Assembly (NCBI GenBank): GCA_964573255.1
Contig: CAZNJB010000002.1
Coordinates: forward strand, 62,001-126,000
Source of the DNA: CAYNUJ01 sp964573255
GTDB lineage: Bacteria; Bacteroidota; Ignavibacteria; Ignavibacteriales; Melioribacteraceae
Reading direction: 5' to 3'
Length of the DNA: 64,000 nt
Below, in pieces: positions 1 through 7,554 of the stretch; positions within the stretch are counted from its first letter, which is position 1; each line of letters begins with the position of its first letter. Position numbers and translations under genes: made by a program. The notes beneath the pieces are model-generated. The model made no database searches, was not told the origin of the DNA, and saw nothing but the letters and a program-made list of their open reading frames with translations.

Positions 1-264
1 ATAAATTAGGATGGATAGTAATTTATATCGCGGATTAATGAAAGAATTTTATTTCAAGAAGTAATTAAATTGAATGAATTAAAAAACTAAATAAATTTTT
101 CTGTTGTAGTTTATACCATTGATAATTAAATACAGCTAAATCACTTGTTCATATGGATATCAACTACTCTGAACAGATGTAAATTAATTTAGCCGGAGTT
201 CTTATTTAGTATTCAGAAGAAAAATGTACTCTTGATATTAAATCGAAAAAAAGAAAAACCTGAA

Positions 265-1392
265 TTAACGGTTCAATATCTTTTCGTAATACTCTATATA
301 TTTTGGAATAATTTTATTAATATCAAATTCTTCCACAGCGCGTTTTCTCGAATTTTCTGCAAATCTTTTATACTTTTTGGGATTAGTCAGCAAATCGATA
401 GAATAGCGAGCCATTCTCTCCACATCACCGATTTCAGCAATGTAACCCGTTTGATTCTGAATTACGAGTTCCGGAAGTCCGCCAACGCTTGTACTTACAA
501 CTGGAACTTCGCATGCCATTGCTTCGAGGGCTGAAAGTCCGAAACTTTCACTTTGTGAGGGCATTAAAAATATATCACCGGCGCTTAAAATTTGTGCAAG
601 ACCGTCTTGCTTCCCAAGGAAGAATACATGTTTATGCAATCCTTTTTCTCTAGCTAATCTTTCGCATTCGCTTCTATCGGGGCCATCGCCAACAAGCACC
701 AATTTTGTGGGAATTTCTTTATTCACAAGTTCTAAAATTCTGATTGTATCGGTAACCCTTTTAACAATCCTAAAATTCGATACGTGAACTAAAATTTTTT
801 CTCCGTTAGGAGCGATATGATCTCTGAATGTACAATCTTCTACACGTTTAAATTTTTTGGTATCGATAAAATTGGGAATAACTTCAATTTCTTTATTTAT
901 GTGGTAATTTGTAATGGTTTTTTCTTTTAAGAACCGTGATACAGCTGTAACTCCATCGCTTTCTTCAATGCTGAATTTAACGAGGGGTAAAAATGATGGT
1001 TCCAAGCCTGCAAGGGTTATGTCGGTACCGTGAAGAGTTGTAATAAATTTTAATTTTTTATTTTCTTTCTCTAATATTTTCTTTGCTAGATATGCACTAG
1101 TAGCGTGTGGTATAGCATAATGTACGTGGAATAGATCGAGTTGTTCATAGGAAAGTACTTCGACCATTTTACTTGTTAAAGCCAATCCGTATAACTGATG
1201 TTCAAAAAGCGGATAGTTGCTTACTTCAACTTCGTGGAAAAAAATATTTTCAACAAACTGAGGTAATCTATGAGGTAATGCATAAGACACGAAATGAACT
1301 TCGTGTCCTAAATTTGCCAATTCTTTTCCTAATTCAGTTGCGACAACTCCACTTCCGCCGTATGTGGGGTAACAAGTAATTCCAATCTTCAT
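265..1392 (-). CDS. bshA: N-acetyl-alpha-D-glucosaminyl L-malate synthase BshA (bacillithiol biosynthesis)
   Basis: This is a GT4-type glycosyltransferase of 375 residues, the usual BshA length. It joins UDP-GlcNAc to L-malate, the first step of bacillithiol synthesis, in the cytosol. The N-terminal glycine-rich loop YPTYGGSGVVATELG (residues about 8-22) and the C-terminal donor-site stretch SESFGLSALEAMACEVPVVS with its E-x7-E pair are clear. Sequence style matches BshA rather than generic glycosyltransferases. The partner deacetylase bshB1 lies 57 kb away in the same window; bshC is not seen. It is transcribed leftwards from a 109-nt gap shared with the divergent kinase gene. The 264 nt to its left hold no gene I can support. 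Confidence 0.9.
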   Translation of the reverse strand: MKIGITCYPTYGGSGVVATELGKELANLGHEVHFVSYALPHRLPQFVENIFFHEVEVSNYPLFEHQLYGLALTSKMVEVLSYEQLDLFHVHYAIPHATSAYLAKKILEKENKKLKFITTLHGTDITLAGLEPSFLPLVKFSIEESDGVTAVSRFLKEKTITNYHINKEIEVIPNFIDTKKFKRVEDCTFRDHIAPNGEKILVHVSNFRIVKRVTDTIRILELVNKEIPTKLVLVGDGPDRSECERLAREKGLHKHVFFLGKQDGLAQILSAGDIFLMPSQSESFGLSALEAMACEVPVVSTSVGGLPELVIQNQTGYIAEIGDVERMARYSIDLLTNPKKYKRFAENSRKRAVEEFDINKIIPKYIEYYEKILNR

Positions 1393-1501
1393 ATTCGTAT
1401 TTCCAAGAATTATTTTATTTAACGTTTAAAGTTAACAAAAAAAGACTGAATGTCGTTCTAAACTTCCTGACTAAGTACAATTTTATTATTTTTATTTAGT
1501 G

Positions 1502-2401
1502 ATGAAAAGGAATATTGCAATCATAGGACACACGGTGATGGATTTTATTCATCGCGGTAATTCGGTTCAGAATAAACCCGGTGGATTGTATTATACAATT
1601 ACCGGATTAATTAATTTAATCGAAAAAAACTGTTCTATTTTTCCTGTTACGGAAATTGATAATAACTATAATTCTGAATTGGAAAATATTGTTAGTAAGA
1701 CAGATAACAGCTATGTTAAAATTTCCGATAAAATGCCTAAAGTCCATTTGTATCTGCAAGAAGGTAAAGAGAGAATAGAGAAGTTTGAAAATTTAGGTGG
1801 TACTTTAGATCTTGATGAATTCCTGATCTCAAAAAGAGAATACGACGGCATTTTAATAAATATGATAAATGGATTTGACATTTCGACTGACGATCTGATT
1901 AAAATTCGTGCATCATTTCATTGTCCAATTTATATCGACATCCATACACTTTCCCGTGGAATTGATGAAAATGGACAGCGCTATTTTCGGAAGGTTCCTC
2001 AGAAAGAAATCTGGCTTTCGAATGTGGATATAATTCAAACTAATGAATATGAATTGGATACTATTTCGGAAGGGAATAATGAATTCGAAAAAGCTAATAG
2101 TATTTTACAATACGATTGTTCAGTGCTGTTGATAACGAAAGGTGATCGTGGTGCGGTTCTTTATGCAAAGGAAAATGGTGAACTGATCAGATTATTTGTG
2201 CCTTCGATCAAAACAAGCGGAGAAAATAACGTTGGTTGCGGCGATATTTTTGGGGCTGCTTTCTTTTATTCCTATATTTGCAGTAATTCGATTTATGAAT
2301 CTTTACGATTCGCAAACACCGCTGCGGGCGTTATTACAAGTTATACTGAATTTGATGATTATAATAATTTAAAAAATGATATTAGCAAAGAATTTTATTA
2401 A
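1502..2401 (+). CDS. PfkB-family (ribokinase-like) carbohydrate kinase
   Basis: Predicted ATP-dependent sugar or nucleoside kinase of the ribokinase/PfkB fold, 299 residues. The C-terminal signature NNVGCGDIFGAAF (near residue 245) contains the anion-hole glycines and the catalytic Asp; an N-terminal KPGGLYYTITG stretch fits the substrate lid. I start at ATG 1502; a GTG directly before it would add one residue, and there is no strong ribosome binding site for either. It is the first of three overlapping genes (kinase, RmlD-like reductase, HAD phosphatase), so it probably acts in a shared sugar pathway. The substrate cannot be read from the sequence. Confidence 0.8.
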   Translation: MKRNIAIIGHTVMDFIHRGNSVQNKPGGLYYTITGLINLIEKNCSIFPVTEIDNNYNSELENIVSKTDNSYVKISDKMPKVHLYLQEGKERIEKFENLGGTLDLDEFLISKREYDGILINMINGFDISTDDLIKIRASFHCPIYIDIHTLSRGIDENGQRYFRKVPQKEIWLSNVDIIQTNEYELDTISEGNNEFEKANSILQYDCSVLLITKGDRGAVLYAKENGELIRLFVPSIKTSGENNVGCGDIFGAAFFYSYICSNSIYESLRFANTAAGVITSYTEFDDYNNLKNDISKEFY

Positions 2402-3293
2402 GAAACGTATATTAATTGTTGGCTCAAACGGAATGTTGGGGCAGCGTTTGACCGAATATTATCAAAAAAAAAGCAATATAGAACTTTTTACTTGCTCGGC
2501 TGAAGACACATCTTTTATAAAAGGGGTAAATTACTCCCAATTAGATATTACTAAAAAGAATGAAGTAAAAAAGATTATTAACGATTTTTATCCCGACGTC
2601 ATTATTAACGCTGCAGCATATACAAACGTTGATGGTTGTGAATCTAATAAAGAATTGGCTTGGAATATAAATGTTGTCGGCGTGAATAATTTAGCACATT
2701 ACTGCTGGACGTGTGATGCACATTTAATCCATATCTCCTCCGATTATGTATTCGACGGGGAAAACGGTCCCTACGATGAAAAAGATAAGGTTAACCCGAT
2801 CAGTTATTACGGCAGGACAAAGCTTGCAAGTGAAAATGCTATAAAATCCAGTGGAATAAAAGGGACGGTAATAAGGACGAATGTTTTATACGGTCCTGCA
2901 AAATACGGCAGACCCGATTTTGTTAAGTGGGTAGTATCTTCACTGCGAGAAAATAAGCCGATACGGATAGTTACTGATCAGATAAATAATCCCACTTTTA
3001 TAGATGATTTGGTTGACGGCATAAGAAGAATTGTAGAATATCAGAAAGAGGGAATTTATCATATCGGCGGAAAGGAATTCTTAAGTAGATATGATTTTAC
3101 TCTTAGAATAGCCGATTATTTTAATCTGGATAAAAGTTTGATAACGCCGATTAAAACCGTAGAGCTGAATCAGCCCGCTAAACGACCTTTGAAATCGGGA
3201 CTGATAACTCTAAAAGCCGAAACCGAATTGGGCTATTCCCCCAGAGAAATAGAAGAAACATTTTATTTAATGAAAAAGGAAGTAAACCTCTAA
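2376..3293 (+). CDS. Extended SDR, dTDP-4-dehydrorhamnose reductase (RmlD)-like
   Basis: NAD(P)-dependent sugar-nucleotide reductase of the extended SDR family, 305 residues. The Rossmann motif GSNGMLG is at residues 16-22, followed by the YxxxK catalytic pair in YYGRTK (about 144-149) and the RmlD-type HISSDYVFDG and RTNVLYG segments. It overlaps the upstream kinase gene by 26 nt and ends in a TAATG overlap with the downstream phosphatase, so the three are translationally coupled. RmlA, B and C are not beside it, so a rhamnose role is not shown; it may reduce another nucleotide-activated or free sugar. Confidence 0.8.
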   Translation: MILAKNFIKKRILIVGSNGMLGQRLTEYYQKKSNIELFTCSAEDTSFIKGVNYSQLDITKKNEVKKIINDFYPDVIINAAAYTNVDGCESNKELAWNINVVGVNNLAHYCWTCDAHLIHISSDYVFDGENGPYDEKDKVNPISYYGRTKLASENAIKSSGIKGTVIRTNVLYGPAKYGRPDFVKWVVSSLRENKPIRIVTDQINNPTFIDDLVDGIRRIVEYQKEGIYHIGGKEFLSRYDFTLRIADYFNLDKSLITPIKTVELNQPAKRPLKSGLITLKAETELGYSPREIEETFYLMKKEVNL

Positions 3294-4075
3294 TGCTAAA
3301 TAAGTATTCCGGATTTATTTTTGATTTGGATGGAACCGTCTATCGCGGCTCGACAACTATTCCGGGTGCGGATAAGGTAATTAATAGATTGAATGAATTA
3401 GGCAAAGAAATAATTTACGTCACAAATAAAACTACGGGTACAATAGAGGAATACGCATCCTTTTTGAGGGAGAATGGTATTCAAATAGATGAAAGTCAGA
3501 TAATCTCTTGTACGGAAGTAATAAGGGAATATTTAATAAATAAATTTCCGGGTAGGTTGTTTTACGCAATCGGTGAGTCAACTTTTATTAATGCTATAGA
3601 TAATCATATTGTTCAGTATAGTGAGGATCCTGAAAATATTGATATAGTAGTAATTACGCTCGACAGGACATTAAATTTCGATAAATTAGAAATCGCTGCC
3701 CGGGCACTTGAAAGAGGAGCAAAGTTTTTTGCCGCAAATATTGACGATACTTGTCCCGTTAACAATGGAGAGATTACAGATGCAGGAACTGTAATTTCAG
3801 CCTTGGAGAAGAGAACAGGCAGAGTTTTGGAAGATCATTTCGGAAAACCTTCGGAACATATGTTTAAAGCTATCAAGAGAAAAATATCTTTACCACTGGA
3901 AAATTATTTATTAGTGGGAGATCGAATTCAAACTGATATACAGATGGGAAATAAATTTGGCATCGATACGGCATTGGTTTCCACAGGAGTAAAAAATAAA
4001 ATTGATTCAATACGGCAAATTCGACCCAAATATGAACTCTCGTCAATTAATGAAATTTTAACTTTTACTTTATAA
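3293..4075 (+). CDS. HAD-superfamily hydrolase, class IIA (NagD/PGP-like)
   Basis: A 260-residue phosphatase of the NagD-like subclass. Motif I is FDLDGTVYRG with the nucleophile Asp11 and acid Asp13; a VTNKTTGT stretch provides motif II, and VGDRIQTDIQMG near residue 210 provides the motif IV acids. The C2A-type cap between them matches NagD, p-nitrophenylphosphatase and phosphoglycolate phosphatase relatives. The start codon overlaps the stop of the reductase gene (TAATG), so it is the last cistron of that three-gene operon. The likely role is removal of phosphate from the sugar intermediate of the same pathway, or metabolite repair; the substrate is unknown. Confidence 0.8.
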   Translation: MLNKYSGFIFDLDGTVYRGSTTIPGADKVINRLNELGKEIIYVTNKTTGTIEEYASFLRENGIQIDESQIISCTEVIREYLINKFPGRLFYAIGESTFINAIDNHIVQYSEDPENIDIVVITLDRTLNFDKLEIAARALERGAKFFAANIDDTCPVNNGEITDAGTVISALEKRTGRVLEDHFGKPSEHMFKAIKRKISLPLENYLLVGDRIQTDIQMGNKFGIDTALVSTGVKNKIDSIRQIRPKYELSSINEILTFTL

Positions 4076-4102
4076 CAAGATTAAAATTTTTTATATTTGT
4101 TA

Positions 4103-4116
4103 TGAGCATATGCTCA
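4103..4116. promoter_or_regulatory. Perfect 14-bp palindrome upstream of DUF134 gene, candidate operator
   Basis: TGAGCATATGCTCA is a perfect inverted repeat centred 26 nt before the DUF134 start codon. Immediately upstream (4092-4099) is TATATTTG, which fits the TAnnTTTG -7 element of Bacteroidota promoters, so the palindrome would cover the transcription start. The downstream gene encodes a small helix-turn-helix protein, so autoregulation is a reasonable inference, not shown. Confidence 0.5.
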
Positions 4117-4135
4117 AAATAAGAAACTTGATATT

Positions 4136-4411
4136 ATGCCTCGACCCAAAAAACATAGAAAATGTAAATGCGACCCTGGGGCAAGTTATTTTAAGCCTAA
4201 AGGTATTCCTCTCAAATTACTTTCGGAGATAGTGATTGAAAGGGACGAGTTTGAGGCATTAAAACTATCCGATTATGATGGTTTAACGCAAGAGGAGTCG
4301 GCCGAAAAAATGGGGATTTCGCGGCAGACATTCGGCAGAATAATAAAAAGTGCGCGTAATAAGGTTGCCGATGCATTATTTAATGGTCTTGCGCTTAAAA
4401 TAAACTCATAG
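4136..4411 (+). CDS. DUF134 (UPF0251) family HTH protein
   Basis: A 91-residue predicted DNA-binding protein. The start MPRPKKHRKC and the Cys-containing CKCDP segment are typical of DUF134, and the C-terminal half (LTQEESAEKMGISRQTFGRI, about 57-76) is a sigma-70 region 4-like helix-turn-helix. DUF134 proteins are commonly found beside dinitrogenase iron-molybdenum cofactor (NifX/NifB-like) domain proteins, and here such a gene follows after 9 nt with a good AGGAGG site. The palindrome just upstream is its likely binding site. The ligand it senses is unknown; the N-terminal cysteines and the His-rich partner suggest a metal or Fe-S signal. Confidence 0.85.
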   Translation: MPRPKKHRKCKCDPGASYFKPKGIPLKLLSEIVIERDEFEALKLSDYDGLTQEESAEKMGISRQTFGRIIKSARNKVADALFNGLALKINS

Positions 4412-4420
4412 GAGGATAAA

Positions 4421-4804
4421 ATGAAAATTGCAGTTGCCACTAATAATTACAAAAATGTGGTGGGACACGTAGGTAGATGCAAAGGATTTATTCTTTATGA
4501 TATCCGCGATGGAGAAATAAAGGAGAGAAAAGAAATTATTAATCCTTTCTCTAAAGGAAATTCCGGGCATGAACATCATCATTCTCATCATCATCATCAT
4601 CACGGACACGGACATAATCACGATGAATTATATGCAGCTCTCGAAGGGGCAGAAGTTTTGCTATGTAAACAAGCGGGCTGGGGTTTAATTAATTCCTTGA
4701 ATTCACGCGGAACAAGGGTGCTTTTTACTGATGAAAGATATGGCGATGATGCTGCGGTTAAATTAGCAAAAAACGAATTGGATTTCACTGATCCGGCGAT
4801 GTAA
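4421..4804 (+). CDS. Dinitrogenase iron-molybdenum cofactor (NifX-like) domain protein with His-rich loop
   Basis: A 127-residue stand-alone NifX/NifB C-terminal-type domain (KIAVATNNYKNVVGHVGRC at the start). Family members bind iron-molybdenum or other metal clusters, but stand-alone copies in non-diazotrophs have no settled function. Residues about 47-68 form an inserted loop extremely rich in histidine (GHEHHHSHHHHHHGHGHNH), which should bind Ni, Zn, Co or Cu. A single Cys in LLCKQAGWG may also take part. It is co-transcribed with the DUF134 regulator, from which it is separated by 9 nt containing AGGAGG. No nif structural genes are in the window. Confidence 0.85.
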   Translation: MKIAVATNNYKNVVGHVGRCKGFILYDIRDGEIKERKEIINPFSKGNSGHEHHHSHHHHHHGHGHNHDELYAALEGAEVLLCKQAGWGLINSLNSRGTRVLFTDERYGDDAAVKLAKNELDFTDPAM

Positions 4805-4827
4805 TTTTATTCCTTTTCATAATGTAT

Positions 4828-4872
4828 TACATAAGGTGATCGTCTTTTGCATAAAGGGGGTTGCCTTATGTA
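4828..4872. repeat. 9-bp perfect inverted repeat after the NifX-like gene
   Basis: TACATAAGG (4828-4836) and CCTTATGTA (4864-4872) can pair with a 27-nt loop. There is no T tract, so a classical terminator is not supported; it may be a structured 3' end or an operator for the DUF3160 gene 86 nt further on. Confidence 0.35.
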
Positions 4873-4957
4873 TATATTCGAAATTACTTTTAGATTTCCT
4901 TGAAATTCCAAATAAAATTGAGTATTTTCTTTCCAGAAACTTTAATGTGGGGGTGTG

Positions 4958-7516
4958 ATGTTCAAAATAGCAATTCGGGCGATATTGTTATTGAACTTTT
5001 CATCTATTTTTCCGCAAAGTAATTTTAATTTAGATGATTATAGTGAATTTCTAAATTCTAATCAGAATTTAAGCACACAGCAATTGATGCAAATGCATCC
5101 GGCTGGAATATTTAAAGACAAAGTGATCACAAACGGGGATCCGCTTTATCAAGATTCCGTAAATATTAAATATGAATTGACAAACTATGAGAAGCAGCTA
5201 TTAGCTGACCATGGGTTTATGGTTACAGAAAGAATCAGTAGTGAATCTTTTCTTAAAATGTTCGAAGATATTTTCCATAAGGATCTACCTCTTTTTATTT
5301 CAACCGATGCAATTCTTTATTCGGTTCACAATTCATACGATAGAATATTATATGAAATGGAAAAATATTTTTTATATGATAAATTAAAGAATTTATTATT
5401 GAAGATGCACGACAATATGGATGAGTTGGAAACTATATATATTTCCGATTCCCTTATGAAAAATTGCTTGCAAGATGTCGATTTATATTTGAGTGTTCCG
5501 TTAAAATTATTAATTGACGAAACCATTCCTTACTATTCAGAAAACATTCCAAAGCTAAATCAATTATTAAGTTATATTGAATCATATCAAGTTCAGCCAG
5601 TGGATATATTCGGTAGTGAAGGAAGATTAATTGATTTCAGTCAGTTCAAACCACGCGGACATTATGAGGAAATTGAATGGATGAAAAAATATTTTAAAGC
5701 AATGATGTGGTTGGGAAGGATTGAAATTTATTTAGCGAATCCAAAAGCAGTATTAAGTGAAGAGGATATCTTTGTATTGAAAAGACAAATTGCGGATGCT
5801 TTTTTAATTAATAAATTATTAGAGATTTCCAATGCTGAGGATGACTATCAGAAAATTGAAAAAACTATAGTAGCTATTATTGGTGGTCAAGATAATGTTA
5901 CAGTCAATAATCTGAGTTTTATGGAGCAAGCCATAAACCTCAATTCGATTACTGATATTTGGAATGACGACAAATTTTTTGAATTCCAAGATACATTGGC
6001 AAATCAAAGTTTTGCGAATCAAAAAATACTTTCGCATTTATTGGTGTCAAATCCGATGTCTCCCGATTCTATTCAGCCTGCTTCTGCATTTTTGTTATTT
6101 GGTCAACGATTTATAATAGATTCATATATTTTAGGTTCGGTAGTATTCGACAGGATTAAATGGTATGGAGAAAAAGTATTGAGAATGCTTCCGAACACAC
6201 AAGATATTTTATTCGCATTGGGGAATGATGCTTCGGCGCAGTTGCTGGAGAGTGAATTGGATGAATATCATTATGCCTCCAACCTTGCGGCGTTAAGGTA
6301 TTTAATTAATAATTTTGATTCGGAGTATTGGAGCCAATCGGTATATCTAGGCTGGCTGAATCTCATTAAAAAATTAAATCCACCTCAAAACAGGGAAAAT
6401 TTGCCAGAATTTATGCAAACGGCAGCTTGGTGGCAGGAGAAAATGAACACCCAATTATCTTCTTGGACTGAATTGCGTCATGATAATTTGTTGTATGCAA
6501 AGCAATCTTATTCAGGAATACCAATTTGCTCATTTCCATATATTTATGTTGAACCTTATCCGGAGTTTTATTCGGCATTAAAAGACTATGCAATAAAATC
6601 AAAAACAAAATTTGAAGAACTTGATAATTCGGGAATCACTGTTAATAATATTGTGGCCGAATACTTTAATAATTTGAGTCAGTTTTCCGATACTATGATT
6701 ACTATAACGACCAAAGAATTGAATGGAGAAATATTAACCGAAGAAGAAATGTCGTTTTTAAGCAGATTCCTTTTCTTTGAAAATGTTAATGGTTGCGCAC
6801 CTATCACGCGAATAGATGGCTGGTATACAAAATTGTTTTACAGTTTCGATTTTGCAATTTCTTCACTCGATTTAATGAAGTCTGATTATTTAGTTGCTGA
6901 TTACCATACAGCTCCGGCAGATGAAATGGGCTCCCCGGTTGGATGGGTGGCTCATTCAGGCACAGGACCAATAAATTTATTAGTTGTGAATGTGGAATTA
7001 CCCGGCAGTGGATTAATTACTTTCTGCGGACCAGCATATAGTTACTATGAATATACAACAGTTAATTTTAAGAGACTTACAGATACCGAATGGGAAGATT
7101 CATATTTAGATTTGGCAGAAAGACCGGATTGGGTTAATATTTATTTAGCAGACAAAAACGGAGAATCAAGGGGGAACGGTGGAAGTCTTTTAACGGAAAT
7201 AACCGATTTAGAAAACAATGAATTAATACCACTTTATATTACGGCATCCAACTATCCTAATCCGTTCAATAACTCTACTATAATTAAATTCTCCATTCCT
7301 GGAAATTATACCGGCAGTTTGGTTCAAATTAAAGTTTTCGATAATTTAGGACGTTTGATAAAACAACTTTTAGAGAAAGAATTGCCGGGAGGTAATTATC
7401 TTATTAGTTGGGACGGAACCGATGACTATAACAAGGATGTTGCAAGTGGAATATATTTTTACAATATCATTGTAGGTGGTAGATCTTTTACTGGAAAGAT
7501 GAATCTTATTAAATAG
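4958..7516 (+). CDS. DUF3160 domain protein with C-terminal T9SS sorting domain
   Basis: A secreted protein of 852 residues and unknown function. I start at ATG 4958 rather than the GTG one codon earlier. Residues 1-22 are a signal peptide (hydrophobic core, cut near FPQS). Most of the protein matches the DUF3160 style (LPLFISTDAILYSVHNSYDR near residue 110; ADYHTAPADEMGSP near 650). The last 85 residues begin with NYPNPFNNSTIIKFSIP and end in FTGKMNLIK, a type A T9SS sorting domain, so the protein should be exported across the outer membrane and attached to the surface or released. It stands alone, 38 nt before a histidine kinase gene on the same strand. Confidence 0.8.
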   Translation: MFKIAIRAILLLNFSSIFPQSNFNLDDYSEFLNSNQNLSTQQLMQMHPAGIFKDKVITNGDPLYQDSVNIKYELTNYEKQLLADHGFMVTERISSESFLKMFEDIFHKDLPLFISTDAILYSVHNSYDRILYEMEKYFLYDKLKNLLLKMHDNMDELETIYISDSLMKNCLQDVDLYLSVPLKLLIDETIPYYSENIPKLNQLLSYIESYQVQPVDIFGSEGRLIDFSQFKPRGHYEEIEWMKKYFKAMMWLGRIEIYLANPKAVLSEEDIFVLKRQIADAFLINKLLEISNAEDDYQKIEKTIVAIIGGQDNVTVNNLSFMEQAINLNSITDIWNDDKFFEFQDTLANQSFANQKILSHLLVSNPMSPDSIQPASAFLLFGQRFIIDSYILGSVVFDRIKWYGEKVLRMLPNTQDILFALGNDASAQLLESELDEYHYASNLAALRYLINNFDSEYWSQSVYLGWLNLIKKLNPPQNRENLPEFMQTAAWWQEKMNTQLSSWTELRHDNLLYAKQSYSGIPICSFPYIYVEPYPEFYSALKDYAIKSKTKFEELDNSGITVNNIVAEYFNNLSQFSDTMITITTKELNGEILTEEEMSFLSRFLFFENVNGCAPITRIDGWYTKLFYSFDFAISSLDLMKSDYLVADYHTAPADEMGSPVGWVAHSGTGPINLLVVNVELPGSGLITFCGPAYSYYEYTTVNFKRLTDTEWEDSYLDLAERPDWVNIYLADKNGESRGNGGSLLTEITDLENNELIPLYITASNYPNPFNNSTIIKFSIPGNYTGSLVQIKVFDNLGRLIKQLLEKELPGGNYLISWDGTDDYNKDVASGIYFYNIIVGGRSFTGKMNLIK

Positions 7517-7554
7517 TATTTTTAAATTGTATTTGCTATTTTTTTATCCTTGTT

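Noticed and set aside
1..33. C-terminal end of a gene entering from the left (11 codons before a TAA)
   Set aside because: Too short to judge and without a recognisable sequence.
4406..4621. Met-rich minus-strand frame with a run of Met residues
   Set aside because: It is the antisense of the His codons (CAT) of the NifX-like protein.
4421..4804. Evidence for nitrogen fixation
   Set aside because: The NifX-like domain occurs in many non-diazotrophs and no nifHDK genes are in the window.
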